From JBNKVT01 sp050299335 (GTDB lineage Bacteria > Pseudomonadota > Alphaproteobacteria > Rhodobacterales > Rhodobacteraceae), in the NCBI GenBank assembly GCA_050299335.1, contig JBNKVT010000049.1, forward strand, positions 1 through 37,163: a DNA stretch of 37,163 nucleotides, written 5' to 3'. The notes beneath the pieces were generated by a model. The model was not told the DNA's origin. It did no database searches and was given only the letters and a program-made list of their open reading frames with translations. The first letter of the stretch is position 1. Each line of letters starts with the position of its first letter. Positions 24,268 through 32,700 of this stretch are shown one piece after another. The translations under genes were made by a program, and so were the position numbers.

Positions 24268-25428
24268 TCAGACGGTCACATCCTCCCCATAAACCCAGTC
24301 AAACCGCCCCAACAGCCTTTCCGGCATCACCCCCGACACCACCCGCATCCCCAGATGCAGCCCCTGCCGCAACACCGGCACCCGGAAGTGATACACCCCC
24401 GCATTCGCCGCCGATGCCCTCTGCACCCGCGTCGCCCTTGGCTTTCGCTTCGCCTCGTAGGCAGTCAGCGCAACAGGCTGAGCCTCGTGGTCCAGGCAGT
24501 CGGCCAGCACCCAGGCATCCTCCAGCGCCATCCCCGCCCCCTGGGCGAGGAAGGGCAGCATGGGGTGGCAGGCGTCTCCCAGCAGCGCCACGCGACCGTT
24601 CTGCCAGAGTGGAAGTTCGGGGTGGGTGAAGAGGCCCCAGAGGTGGCACTCCTCGACTGAGGTGGTCAGGGCGATCACCGGTTCGCACCAGCCGGTGAAG
24701 GCGGCACGCAGGGTTTCGGGGTTGGCGGGATGGCTCCAGCCTTCCTCGGTCCAGTCGCGGCGTTCCTCGACGGCGACGATGTTGCGCAAGGACCCGCCCC
24801 GCAGGGGATAGGTGACGAGGTGGCGGCCCGGGCCCATGAAAACGCAGGTGGCGGCGGGGAGGTCGGGAATACGCTCGGCGGGGACGGTGGCGCGCCAGGC
24901 GACCTGGCCGGTGAAGACCGGAGGCTCCCCGGAGAAAAGGCGCGAACGGGTGAGCGAGCGGATGCCGTCGGCGGCGACGAGGAGATCGGCGGAGATACGG
25001 TCGGGGCCGAGGCCGAGAGTGCCGTCCTCCGCGATATCGGTGACGTCGGAACCGAGGCGGATGTCGACACCCAGCCCCGTGGCGCGCGTCACCAGTGCTT
25101 CGACCAGGTCAGCGCGGTGGACTTGGTTGTAGGGTGCACCGTAACGGGCCTCGGCAATGTCACCCATCGGGACGCGGGCGACGAGGCGGCCTTGCCGGTA
25201 GTCGCGCAGCTCGACGGCATCAGGGCGCGAGGCAGAAGGCTCGACGCCGAGGGCGCGCAGGACCTTCGTGCCGTTGGGCCCGATCTGCAACCCGCCGCCG
25301 ACCTCGCCCAGCACAGTTGCGCGCTCGAAGACCTGCACCGATGCGCCGCGCAGGGACAGGGCGACGGCAGCCGCAAGACCGCCGATACCTGCGCCAAGAA
25401 TGGAGATGGATCGTCCCTCAAGTCCCAT
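24268..25428 (-). CDS. FAD-dependent aromatic monooxygenase
   Basis: A 386-residue class-A flavoprotein hydroxylase. The dinucleotide fold GAGIGGL is at residues 12-18, the DG motif in LLVAADGIRS near 160, and the second FAD motif in LLGDACHPMLPFLAQG near 285, followed by GMALEDA. The form of these motifs is closest to salicylate or 3-hydroxybenzoate hydroxylases; urate hydroxylase is less likely despite the ureidoglycine enzyme 0.5 kb away. No aromatic ring-cleavage gene is nearby, so the substrate stays open. Confidence 0.85.
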   Translation of the reverse strand: MGLEGRSISILGAGIGGLAAAVALSLRGASVQVFERATVLGEVGGGLQIGPNGTKVLRALGVEPSASRPDAVELRDYRQGRLVARVPMGDIAEARYGAPYNQVHRADLVEALVTRATGLGVDIRLGSDVTDIAEDGTLGLGPDRISADLLVAADGIRSLTRSRLFSGEPPVFTGQVAWRATVPAERIPDLPAATCVFMGPGRHLVTYPLRGGSLRNIVAVEERRDWTEEGWSHPANPETLRAAFTGWCEPVIALTTSVEECHLWGLFTHPELPLWQNGRVALLGDACHPMLPFLAQGAGMALEDAWVLADCLDHEAQPVALTAYEAKRKPRATRVQRASAANAGVYHFRVPVLRQGLHLGMRVVSGVMPERLLGRFDWVYGEDVTV

Positions 25429-25519
25429 GCGCCAAGCCCTAACGCATTTCGTGTCTGACCGGCATCCCCAAATGCTGCGGGGTCATTTGCAAGCAGAAGT
25501 TCTGGTCGGGACTTGCCGG

Positions 25520-25873
25520 TCAGCGGCAGTTGATGGTGACGGTACTCGTCGAGGCCGTCCCGCCTGCGTTTCGCTTTCCAGGCCCCCGGTACCGATCCGG
25601 CGGATAGGGGCGGCCTATGGGATAGGGCCGGCGCTCGGGCCCGCAGATGGGCTGAATGATGACCAGCACACCCGAGGTGGTGACCTGCTCGTCATAATAG
25701 GTCACCCGGGCGGTACCGTCGGGCAGAATCACGTAATCCTTGATATAGGGATCGTAGACGGCGGTGCCCGAGGTGATCGGCGCGCCGGTCGTCACGATGG
25801 AGCCGCTGCGCTCGGTGGTGGTGACGCAGGCGGCGGCCAGAAGGCAGGCGATCAGGGGCAGCGGGCGGGGCAT
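25520..25873 (-). CDS. Small lipoprotein of unknown function
   Basis: A 117-residue protein with a lipoprotein signal peptide: lipobox LAAAC with Cys at residue 16. The mature part has tyrosine-rich strands (TAVYDPYIKDYVILPDG, ARVTYYDEQ) and a proline/arginine-rich end (RRPYPIGRPYPPDRYRGPG). I do not recognise a family. It should be anchored in the outer membrane facing the periplasm. It is on the same strand as the genes either side, with gaps of 91 and 100 bases. Confidence 0.75.
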   Translation of the reverse strand: MPRPLPLIACLLAAACVTTTERSGSIVTTGAPITSGTAVYDPYIKDYVILPDGTARVTYYDEQVTTSGVLVIIQPICGPERRPYPIGRPYPPDRYRGPGKRNAGGTASTSTVTINCR

Positions 25874-25973
25874 GGGGCTTCTCCCGGAGGGTCGGGGAAG
25901 GCTAGGGCCGCAAGGGCGCTCCGGTCAAGGAACGGAATTGCGAGCGGACGGTCAGCCCATTCCCCAGCCCCCG

Positions 25974-26813
25974 TCAAGAGCCGTCCGCGACCACCGGTCC
26001 CAGCGGCGGATGCCGGTTGACGTTCTTGTAAAGCAGATAGCGGAACGGCCCCGGCCCGGCGGCGATGCAGGCCTGGGGGCAGAAGGCGCGGAGCCACATG
26101 AAATCCCCGGCCTCGACCTCGACCCAGTCGCGGTTCAGCTTGTAGGCCGCCTTGCCCTCCAGCACATAGAGCCCGTGCTCCATGACATGGGTCTCCATGA
26201 AGGGGATGGTGCCGCCGGGCTGAAAGGTGACGATGGTGACGGCCATGTCATGGCGCAGATCGGCCGGATCGACAAAGCGCGTCGTCGCCCAGCAGCCGCC
26301 GGTGTCCGGCATCGGGTCGGGCGGCGTGTCCTGATCGCGCGCGACCTGAGACGGCGGCGGGGCCATCCCCGGCACCGGTTCGTAAAGCTTCCGGATCCAG
26401 TGGAACCCGGCGGGCTCGGCGCCCCGGTTGCGGATCGACCAGGCCATGCCGGGCGGGATATAGGCATGGCTGCCCGGTTCCAGCATATGGGTCGTGCCGT
26501 CCAGTGCCAGTTCGACCCGCCCGGCGGTGACGAACAGCGCCGCCTCTGCCCTTGGGTCCGGTTCGGGCGTGTCGCTGCCTCCGCCCGGTGCCAGTTCCAT
26601 GATCGTCTGCGCGAAGCTCTCGGCAAAACCGCTCATCGGCCGGGCGAGGATCCAGCCGCGCGTGCCTTCCCATCCGGGAAAGCGACTGGCGACGATATCG
26701 CTCAGCGACCGACCCGGGATGACCGCATAAGCCTCGGTGAAGACCGCCCGGTCGGTCAGAAGCTGCGTCTGCCCGGGCAGGCCACCCTTGGGTGTGTGAT
26801 AGGATGGAGACAT
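25974..26813 (-). CDS. allE: (S)-ureidoglycine aminohydrolase
   Basis: A 279-residue double-cupin enzyme that turns (S)-ureidoglycine into (S)-ureidoglycolate and ammonia in purine (allantoin) breakdown. The N-terminal cupin carries EPGSHAYIPPGMAWSIRN near residue 105. The C-terminal cupin has the metal-site THVMEHGLYVLEGKA near 215, and the family ending FRYLLYKNVNRHP is present. I start at 26813; two earlier ATGs exist at 26822 and 26828. No other allantoin gene is in the window, so it stands alone here. Confidence 0.88.
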   Translation of the reverse strand: MSPSYHTPKGGLPGQTQLLTDRAVFTEAYAVIPGRSLSDIVASRFPGWEGTRGWILARPMSGFAESFAQTIMELAPGGGSDTPEPDPRAEAALFVTAGRVELALDGTTHMLEPGSHAYIPPGMAWSIRNRGAEPAGFHWIRKLYEPVPGMAPPPSQVARDQDTPPDPMPDTGGCWATTRFVDPADLRHDMAVTIVTFQPGGTIPFMETHVMEHGLYVLEGKAAYKLNRDWVEVEAGDFMWLRAFCPQACIAAGPGPFRYLLYKNVNRHPPLGPVVADGS

Positions 26814-27163
26814 GCACATTCCCGTCAAGCGTTTTCCCTCCCGGGTTTACCCCTGTCGCGGGGCGCGAACAAGCCGCTCCGGCGACATCGACCGGGCTCA
26901 GGAGCGATGGCGCCCCGCTGGAAGAGATGAACCGGGCCGGGCCCCGGGGCCGGTCGGATGGAAGGCGGCGAACCGTCCGACACCGATCGCGCGATGGCGC
27001 AAATCGCACCCGGCTTTCGGGAGTTCCGGCTTCGAACAGGGCCCGGCACCTTCCGGCGATTCCGAAGGACCGATCCGCGTGCCGCAACGACCCCCAAGGC
27101 AGCGGCCTGCCGCAATCGATCTCAGCAAATCCAGGCGTCATGTCTTGCGGAAATACACGCAAC

Positions 27164-27219
27164 GTTAACTATTTTTCTGAATGATTTCAATGAGATTTTC
27201 GTTTTTGCACGCGTGCAAA
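27164..27219 (+). repeat. Intergenic palindrome element, copy 3
   Basis: GTTAACTATTTTT at the left and the palindrome TTTGCACGCGTGCAAA (27204-27219) at the right, with the same 40-base start-to-start spacing as copy 2. The middle shares TTTCAAyGA and a TTTTCG/TTTCCG stretch. It lies about 90 bases ahead of the dnaX start, so here it could influence transcription. Confidence 0.75.
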
Positions 27220-27252
27220 GCCCCTGATCACCAACCGGCCCCGCCCTCCCCC

Positions 27253-27280
27253 TTGTCCCGCCGCCCCCCCCTGTCTACAG
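27253..27280 (+). promoter_or_regulatory. Candidate dnaX promoter
   Basis: TTGTCC (27253-27258), 16 bases, then TACAGT (27275-27280), 30 bases ahead of the dnaX ATG. Both boxes are one or two changes from sigma-70 consensus. It is a weak prediction in C-rich sequence. Confidence 0.35.
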
Positions 27281-27309
27281 TCCGGGGGCAGTATTCGAAG
27301 AGGCGCGAG

Positions 27310-29046
27310 ATGGCTGACGAGCCCGGCAATTCCTACCAGGTTCTGGCCCGGAAATACCGGCCCGCGACCTTCGCCGATCTCATCGGTCAGGAGGCGATGG
27401 TCCGCACCCTGAAGAACGCCTTCGAGGCCGACCGCATCGCCCATGCCTTCATCCTCACCGGGGTGCGCGGCATCGGCAAGACCACGACGGCAAGGATCGT
27501 CGCCAAGGGCCTGAACTGCGTCGGCCCCGACGGCCTGGGCGGCCCCACCATCGAGCCCTGCGGGGTCTGCGAGCCCTGCCGCGCCATCGCCGAGGGCCGG
27601 CATGTGGATGTGATGGAGATGGACGCCGCGTCGCGAACCGGGGTCGGCGACATCCGCGAGATCATCGACAGCGTGAACTATCGCGCCGCCTCGGCCCGCT
27701 ACAAGGTCTACATCATCGACGAAGTCCACATGCTCTCGACCAACGCCTTCAACGCCCTGTTGAAGACCCTCGAAGAGCCCCCCGAGCATGTGAAATTCAT
27801 CTTCGCCACCACCGAGATCCGCAAGGTCCCGGTGACGGTGCTGTCGCGCTGCCAGCGCTTCGATCTCCGCCGGATCGAGCCCGAGGTGATGATCGCCTTC
27901 CTCGAAGGCATCGCCGCGAAAGAGGACGCACAGATTGCTCCGGACGCCCTCGCCCTCATCACCCGCGCCGCCGAAGGCTCCGCCCGCGACGCCCTGTCTC
28001 TCCTCGACCAGGCCATTGCCCACGGCGCCGGCGAAACCGGTGCGGATCAGGTCCGCGCCATGCTCGGCCTCGCCGACCGGGGCCGCGTCCTCGACCTCTT
28101 CGACCTCGTCATGAAAGGCGATGCCGCGGCGGCCCTCACCGAGCTCTCCGAGCAATATGCCGAGGGTGCGGACCCCATGTCCGTCCTCCGCGACCTCGCC
28201 GAGGTCACCCATTGGGTCTCGGTGGTGAAAATCTCCCCCGACGCCGCCGAGGACCCGACGATCTCCCCCGACGAGCGCACCCGCGGCACCGAAATGGCCT
28301 CCGCCCTGCCCATGCGCGCCCTTACCCGCGCCTGGCAGATGCTCCTGAAGGCGCTCGAAGAGGTCGCCGTCGCCCCCAACGCCATGATGGCCGCCGAAAT
28401 GGCTATCATCCGCCTGACCCATGTCGCCGAACTGCCCACGCCGGGAGACCTCGTCCGCCAGCTCCAGTCCAACCCGCCGCCGCGCGGCGGCCCCGGCGGC
28501 CAGGCTCCGACCAGCGGCACCGGCCCCACCGCCATGGCAACCAGCCGCACCCAGGCCCAACCAGCCCCGCAGCCCGCCCCCCGCGCAGCCCAACCCGACG
28601 CGCTGGCCCGCTACCAGCGCTTCGACGACGTCGTCGCCCTGATCCGCGCCCGCAAGGATCTGAAACTCCTTGTCGAGGTCGAAACCTATCTCCGCCTCGC
28701 CCGCTACACCCCAGGCCGCATCGAGTTCGAACCCACCGACACAGCCCCCGCCGACCTCGCCTCCCGCCTCGCCGGCGCCCTGCAACGCTGGACCGGCACC
28801 CGCTGGGGGGTCTCCGTCGTCTCCGAGGGTGGCGGCCCCACCCTCGCCGAGACCCGCGCCGAGAAACGCTCCGACCTCGTCGGCAAGGCCCTCACCCACC
28901 CCCTCGTCCGCGCCGTCTTCGACGCTTTTCCCGGCCTCACCGACGAAAACATCCGCGTCATCGAAGAAACCGAGGAAGACACCGAAGCCGTGGTGCCAAT
29001 CGACCCGGACGAAATCGACGAAAACTGGGACCCATTCGACGACTGA
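27310..29046 (+). CDS. dnaX: DNA polymerase III subunit gamma/tau
   Basis: A 578-residue clamp-loader ATPase. The AAA+ domain starts at once (YQVLARKYRPATFADLIGQ), with Walker A GVRGIGKTT near residue 55, four zinc-binding cysteines between residues about 68 and 90 (ending CGVCEPC), Walker B-like IIDEVHMLS and the sensor FIFATTEIRKVP. A proline/alanine/glutamine-rich linker near 400-430 leads to the tau C-terminal domain. I use the ATG at 27310, which gives the family start; upstream extension has no homology. I see no obvious frameshift site for a short gamma form. It heads the dnaX-ybaB-ketoacyl synthase-recR group. Confidence 0.95.
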   Translation: MADEPGNSYQVLARKYRPATFADLIGQEAMVRTLKNAFEADRIAHAFILTGVRGIGKTTTARIVAKGLNCVGPDGLGGPTIEPCGVCEPCRAIAEGRHVDVMEMDAASRTGVGDIREIIDSVNYRAASARYKVYIIDEVHMLSTNAFNALLKTLEEPPEHVKFIFATTEIRKVPVTVLSRCQRFDLRRIEPEVMIAFLEGIAAKEDAQIAPDALALITRAAEGSARDALSLLDQAIAHGAGETGADQVRAMLGLADRGRVLDLFDLVMKGDAAAALTELSEQYAEGADPMSVLRDLAEVTHWVSVVKISPDAAEDPTISPDERTRGTEMASALPMRALTRAWQMLLKALEEVAVAPNAMMAAEMAIIRLTHVAELPTPGDLVRQLQSNPPPRGGPGGQAPTSGTGPTAMATSRTQAQPAPQPAPRAAQPDALARYQRFDDVVALIRARKDLKLLVEVETYLRLARYTPGRIEFEPTDTAPADLASRLAGALQRWTGTRWGVSVVSEGGGPTLAETRAEKRSDLVGKALTHPLVRAVFDAFPGLTDENIRVIEETEEDTEAVVPIDPDEIDENWDPFDD

Positions 29047-29095
29047 TCCCCTTCCTCCTTCTCGTAAATACCTCCCGGGGGGTCGCCATTGGGAG

Positions 29096-29164
29096 CGCCA
29101 TTGGTTCGAGAGACCAATGGCGACGGGGGCGTTCGTCGGGAAAACGCTCCACTGGAGCGTTTTC
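29096..29164. repeat. Two strong hairpins between dnaX and ybaB
   Basis: Hairpin 1: ten-bp arms CGCCATTGGT/ACCAATGGCG (29096-29122, 7-base loop). Hairpin 2: eleven-bp arms GAAAACGCTCC/GGAGCGTTTTC around ACT (29140-29164), ending TTTTC. Hairpin 2 could terminate plus-strand transcription after dnaX or protect the transcript end; ybaB would then need its own promoter or read-through. Confidence 0.75.
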
Positions 29165-29302
29165 TGATCCTCCTCACCCCCCGCGGATCGGCACGCCGAA
29201 GGCGGGGCGAAACCTCTGGCCACCAAACACCCCACTCCCCCGATTGCACCGAGGCGCAGCCTTCACTAAGTTCACGTCGAAAAGCAAAACCGGAGAACAG
29301 AC

Positions 29303-29647
29303 ATGCTCAAGGGACTGGGCCAGCTGGGCGACATGGCCAAGATCATGAAACAGGCCCAGGAGATGCAGGAGAAAATGGCCGACGCGCAGGCGCGGCTTGA
29401 CGAGATCACCGTCACCGGCGAGGCCGGGGCGGGGCTGGTGAAGGCGACCGCGACGGCGAAGGGGGAGCTTGTCGGGCTCGATATCGACCCCTCGATCTTC
29501 TCGCCCGATGACAAGGAGGTTGCCGAGGACCTGATCCTCGCCGCGATCAAGGACGCGCAGGCCCGTGCGGCGCAGGCCGCCCAGACCGAGATGGGCAAGG
29601 TGACCGAGGGGCTGAACCTGCCGCCGGGCATGAAGCTGCCCTTCTGA
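29303..29647 (+). CDS. ybaB: YbaB/EbfC-family nucleoid-associated protein
   Basis: A 114-residue small DNA-binding protein that forms tweezer-like dimers. The N-terminal helix LGDMAKIMKQAQEMQEKMAD and the central TVTGEAGAGLVKATATAKGE are typical, and the C-terminus LPPGMKLPF matches the family ending. It is conserved between dnaX and recR in very many bacteria. It ends one base before the next gene, showing tight coupling. Confidence 0.95.
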   Translation: MLKGLGQLGDMAKIMKQAQEMQEKMADAQARLDEITVTGEAGAGLVKATATAKGELVGLDIDPSIFSPDDKEVAEDLILAAIKDAQARAAQAAQTEMGKVTEGLNLPPGMKLPF

Positions 29648-29648
29648 G

Positions 29649-30773
29649 ATGTACGCGCCCGCGATCACCGGCACGGGGGTTTTCACGCCCGAGGAAGTCA
29701 TCACCAATGACGAGCTGGTCGTGGCCTTCAACGCTTATGCTGATCGGTATAATGCCGAGAATGCGGCGGCGATAGCGGCTGGCGAGATCGAGGCCAAGGC
29801 GCATTCCTCTGCCGAGTTTATCTTCAATGCCAGCGGCATCGAGCAGCGCCATGTGATGGACAAGTCCGGCGTTCTGGACCCGGGCCGGATGTATCCCGCA
29901 CTAAGGCAACGCTCCGACGACGAGCCGTCGATCATGGCCGAGATGGCGCTGAAGGCCGGCGCGGTCGCGCTGGCGCAGGCGGGTCGGGCCCCCGCGGAAA
30001 TCGGCGCGGTGATTGTCGCCGCCTCGAACATGGAGCGGCCCTATCCGGCAATAGCCATAGAGGTGCAGGAGTTGCTGGGGATCGAGGGGTTTGCCTTCGA
30101 CATGAACGTCGCCTGTTCCTCGGCGACTTTCGGCATCCAGGCGGCGGCGGACATGATCCGGTCGGGCTCGGTGCGGTCGGTGCTGATGGTGAATCCCGAG
30201 ATCTGTTCGGGGCATCTCGAATGGCGCGACCGGGATTGTCATTTCATTTTTGGAGACGTGTGTACCGCGGTGGTTCTGGAGCGGGCGGAGGATGCCCAAG
30301 GTGCCCGGTTTGATATTCTGGGGACGAAGTGCCTGACGAAGTTCTCGAACAATATCCGTAACAATAACGGATTTCTGCGCCGGTCTCGCCCCGACGGGCT
30401 CACGGACCGCCGCGATATGCAGTTCGTGCAAGAGGGGCGGAAGGTGTTCAAGGAGGTGCTGCCGATCGTCTCGGCGCATATCCTCGGGCATCTGGAGGAA
30501 ACCGGGATCGAGGCCGGCGACCTGAAACGCCTCTGGCTGCATCAGGCGAACAAGACCATGAACGACTATATCGGCAAGAAGGTGCTGGGGCGCGATCCCG
30601 AGCCGGGCGAACAGCCGAACATCCTGCAGGACTATGCCAATACCTCGTCGGCTGGGTCGATTATCGCTTTTTCGAAATTTTCGGGCGATCTGAGCGACGG
30701 CGATCTTGGGTTGATCTGTTCTTTCGGCGCCGGGTATTCGGTTGGGTCGGTGATCGTCAGGCGGGCATCGTGA
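29649..30773 (+). CDS. Beta-ketoacyl-ACP synthase III-like (FabH2 type)
   Basis: A 374-residue condensing enzyme. The triad is intact: Cys156 (MNVACSSATFG), His298 (WLHQANK) and Asn331 (YANTSSAGS). It is longer than E. coli FabH (317), with an insert near residues 35-60, and resembles the Pseudomonas aeruginosa PA3286/FabH2 class, which condenses medium-chain acyl-CoA with malonyl-ACP to feed fatty acids into synthesis. That substrate preference is carried over from the class, not read from this sequence. It sits between ybaB and recR, one base after ybaB. Confidence 0.88.
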   Translation: MYAPAITGTGVFTPEEVITNDELVVAFNAYADRYNAENAAAIAAGEIEAKAHSSAEFIFNASGIEQRHVMDKSGVLDPGRMYPALRQRSDDEPSIMAEMALKAGAVALAQAGRAPAEIGAVIVAASNMERPYPAIAIEVQELLGIEGFAFDMNVACSSATFGIQAAADMIRSGSVRSVLMVNPEICSGHLEWRDRDCHFIFGDVCTAVVLERAEDAQGARFDILGTKCLTKFSNNIRNNNGFLRRSRPDGLTDRRDMQFVQEGRKVFKEVLPIVSAHILGHLEETGIEAGDLKRLWLHQANKTMNDYIGKKVLGRDPEPGEQPNILQDYANTSSAGSIIAFSKFSGDLSDGDLGLICSFGAGYSVGSVIVRRAS

Positions 30774-30790
30774 TCCTTGGACCAAGCGGA

Positions 30791-30908
30791 GCCTCGCTGG
30801 CGCGAGGCACAGTTTTTGAGCCTTGTTTCTTTCGCTGGCGCTACAGAAACAAAGCGGTTGGGCTGCTGGGGAGGTTCTCTGAGGAACAGGTCTGTTCCAC
30901 AGAGAACC
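30791..30908. repeat. Three consecutive hairpins ahead of recR
   Basis: GCCTCG/CGAGGC (30791-30808, loop CTGGCG), TTGTTTCT/AGAAACAA (30823-30852) and a 17-bp arm pair with one mismatch (30873-30908: GGTTCTCTGAGGAACAG with its partner, 2-base loop). GCTGGCGC occurs within the first two, and AAGCGG occurs before the first and after the second, suggesting a duplicated unit. The cluster separates the ketoacyl synthase from recR. Confidence 0.75.
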
Positions 30909-30996
30909 TTGTCGATTGTGGAATGCGATTCGCGCCCGCCTCAAGGCCGCTCGTTCCTCGGGCCTTGACCCGGACCCGAATCGCGGAGGAGGGCGC

Positions 30997-31596
30997 GTGA
31001 GCGAAGGCGGCAAGGAGATCGAGCGGCTGGTGGACCTGATAGCCAAGCTGCCGGGGCTGGGGCCGCGCTCGGCACGGCGGGCGGTGCTGGTGATGATCAA
31101 GAAACGCGCGCTGATGCTGGAACCGCTGGCGCGGGCACTGGCCGAGGTGTCGGCGACGGTGCGCGAATGCGTGGTCTGCGGCAATGTCGGGACGGCAGAG
31201 CGCTGCGAGATTTGTGTGTCCGAGAAGCGGGCGGTGGGGCAGATTTGCGTCGTCGAGGATGTGGCCGACCTCTGGGCGATGGAGCGGGCGGGCGTGTTTC
31301 CGGGGCGCTATCACGTGCTGGGTGGCGTGTTGTCGGCGCTCGATGGGGTCGGGCCGGATGAATTGCGGATCCCGAAGCTGTTGGGCAGGGTGGCCGAGGA
31401 GGGGGTCTCGGAGGTCATTCTGGCGCTGGGGGCGACCATCGACGGGCAGACGACGGCGCATTATATCGCCGACCAGCTGGAAGGGGCCGGGGTGACGGTG
31501 ACCTCGCTGGCGCAGGGGGTTCCGGTGGGGGGCGAGCTGGATTACCTTGATGACGGCACGATCTCGGCGGCGCTGAAGGCGCGCAAGGCCTTCTGA
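30997..31596 (+). CDS. recR: Recombination mediator protein RecR
   Basis: A 199-residue protein of the RecFOR pathway. The N-terminal helix-hairpin-helix (LIAKLPGLGPRSARRAVL) is followed by a four-cysteine zinc finger (CVVCGNVGTAERCEIC), the Toprim motif ICVVEDVADLWAMER and the C-terminal DYLDDGTISAAL. The start is the GTG at 30997, with CGGAGGAGGG just upstream and family-typical length; the longer open frame to 30916 runs through the hairpins. It is the last gene of the dnaX group. Confidence 0.95.
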   Translation: MSEGGKEIERLVDLIAKLPGLGPRSARRAVLVMIKKRALMLEPLARALAEVSATVRECVVCGNVGTAERCEICVSEKRAVGQICVVEDVADLWAMERAGVFPGRYHVLGGVLSALDGVGPDELRIPKLLGRVAEEGVSEVILALGATIDGQTTAHYIADQLEGAGVTVTSLAQGVPVGGELDYLDDGTISAALKARKAF

Positions 31597-31688
31597 GGCG
31601 GGTGTTAAGGCTTTGTGTCTAAAGAAAGCTTCCCCCTTCCGCCCCTTCCAAGAGGAGGGGGAAGGCACGGATGATCGCCTCTGGCGCC

Positions 31689-31711
31689 CCCCTCTCCCTC
31701 TGGGAGAGGGG
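31689..31711. repeat. CCCTCTCCC/GGGAGAGGG palindrome
   Basis: Ten-bp arms CCCCTCTCCC/GGGAGAGGGG around TCT, followed by a G-rich GTCGGGGGAGAGG stretch. A second, wider arm pair CTTCCCCC/GGGGGAAG lies just upstream (about 31628-31667). Repeats of this composition are common REP-type sequences. It separates the convergent recR and transporter genes. Confidence 0.7.
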
Positions 31712-31734
31712 TCGGGGGAGAGGTTCTGTCGGGC

Positions 31735-32646
31735 TTACACCGGTGGGACCGCCTGCCGCCGCACCTGCCGCTCCCGATGGGCAATGTAGAACGTCGCGGC
31801 GATGATGACGACCGCCCCGATCAGGGTGTAGCGGTCGGGGATCTCGCCGAAAAAGAGAACGGCCGCTGCCCCGATCAGCACCAGTCTGAGATAGGTGAAA
31901 GGCGCGAGGATGGCGGCTTCGGCGTAGCGGTAGGCCTCGATATCGCCGAGATTGCGGATGGCGCCGGTGGCGACCATGACGAGGATCCAGGTCCAGGGGA
32001 TGAGGCCAGAGGGCAACGCGAAGACCGGGGCGGCCAGCGGGATCGACAGGATCATGGTGACGAGGACCGACGAAAAGAGCGCCGAGAAGCTGCCATCGGC
32101 CTCGGCGAGGTCGCGGGACTGGGTGAGCGCTCCGGCGAAGAGGATCGAGGAGGCCAGCGCCGAGAGCATCGCGGGGTGGATGGTCTCGAAGCCGGGGCGG
32201 ATGATGACCAGCGCGCCTGAGAAGCCAAGGAGGATGGCGATGATGCGGCGGGGGCCGACTTTCTCGCCCATGAAGAGCACCGACAAGATGGTGGCGAATA
32301 TGGGGGCGAGGAAGAAGAGGACGGTGGCGGTGGCAAGCGGGATGGTGGCGATGGTGTAGAAGCCCAGATGGGTCGAGATGCCGATCATCGCGCCGCGTGA
32401 CAGGTGCAGCCAGGGGCGCGAGAAATTCAGTTGGCGGCGGAGGCGGGCGAAGAGGATGAGCCCGATTGTCAGGGCGATGAGGGTGAGCGAGGCGCGCAAG
32501 AGCACCACCATGCGCGGATTCACTGACAGAGAGGCGCCGCGGACAGCCAGGGTCATCGCGCTGGAGGCGACGACCGACAACATCATCCAGGCGATGCCGC
32601 GGAAATTGTCGATGGAGAAGGACGCAGGCGCCTGCTGAGCGGACAT
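31735..32646 (-). CDS. EamA/DMT-family transporter
   Basis: A 303-residue inner-membrane protein with ten predicted hydrophobic segments in two EamA repeats. FLAPIFATILSVLFMGEKVG closes the first repeat near residue 130, and FTYLRLVLIGAAAVLFFGEIPD the second near 265. These proteins export metabolites such as amino acids or S-adenosylmethionine; no substrate can be assigned. It is convergent with recR and 54 bases downstream of the nuclease-like gene on the same strand. Confidence 0.9.
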   Translation of the reverse strand: MSAQQAPASFSIDNFRGIAWMMLSVVASSAMTLAVRGASLSVNPRMVVLLRASLTLIALTIGLILFARLRRQLNFSRPWLHLSRGAMIGISTHLGFYTIATIPLATATVLFFLAPIFATILSVLFMGEKVGPRRIIAILLGFSGALVIIRPGFETIHPAMLSALASSILFAGALTQSRDLAEADGSFSALFSSVLVTMILSIPLAAPVFALPSGLIPWTWILVMVATGAIRNLGDIEAYRYAEAAILAPFTYLRLVLIGAAAVLFFGEIPDRYTLIGAVVIIAATFYIAHRERQVRRQAVPPV

Positions 32647-32700
32647 GAGGGGGGAACCTTTCAGGCTCCAGTCTTGGGGGCCCCGGAAGGCGAGGTCAAG

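Larger units (their letters stand above)
26829..27309. other. 480-bp intergenic region upstream of dnaX
   Basis: Frames open on both strands here but none has a protein-like composition or a recognisable motif. It contains copy 3 of the GTTAAC/TTTGCAC palindrome element (27164-27219) and a candidate dnaX promoter at 27253-27280. I looked for an SRP RNA, which in some bacteria precedes dnaX, and found no convincing match. Confidence 0.6.

Noticed and set aside
24268..25428. Urate hydroxylase (HpxO) assignment
   Set aside because: The proximity to allE is suggestive, but the GDACHPMLPFLAQG form of the FAD motif is that of salicylate/hydroxybenzoate hydroxylases.
26829..27309. SRP RNA or small gene upstream of dnaX
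   Set aside because: The C/G-rich sequence has some GGAAG-like spots but no conserved SRP RNA loop, and the open frames show no protein character.
27310..29046. Programmed frameshift in dnaX for a gamma form
   Set aside because: No A-rich slippery heptamer with a following hairpin was seen at the expected place.
27187..29235. 682-residue minus-strand frame
   Set aside because: Antisense to dnaX; its length results from the codon bias of dnaX. Its composition (Gly, Asp, Val, His rich) matches no protein family.
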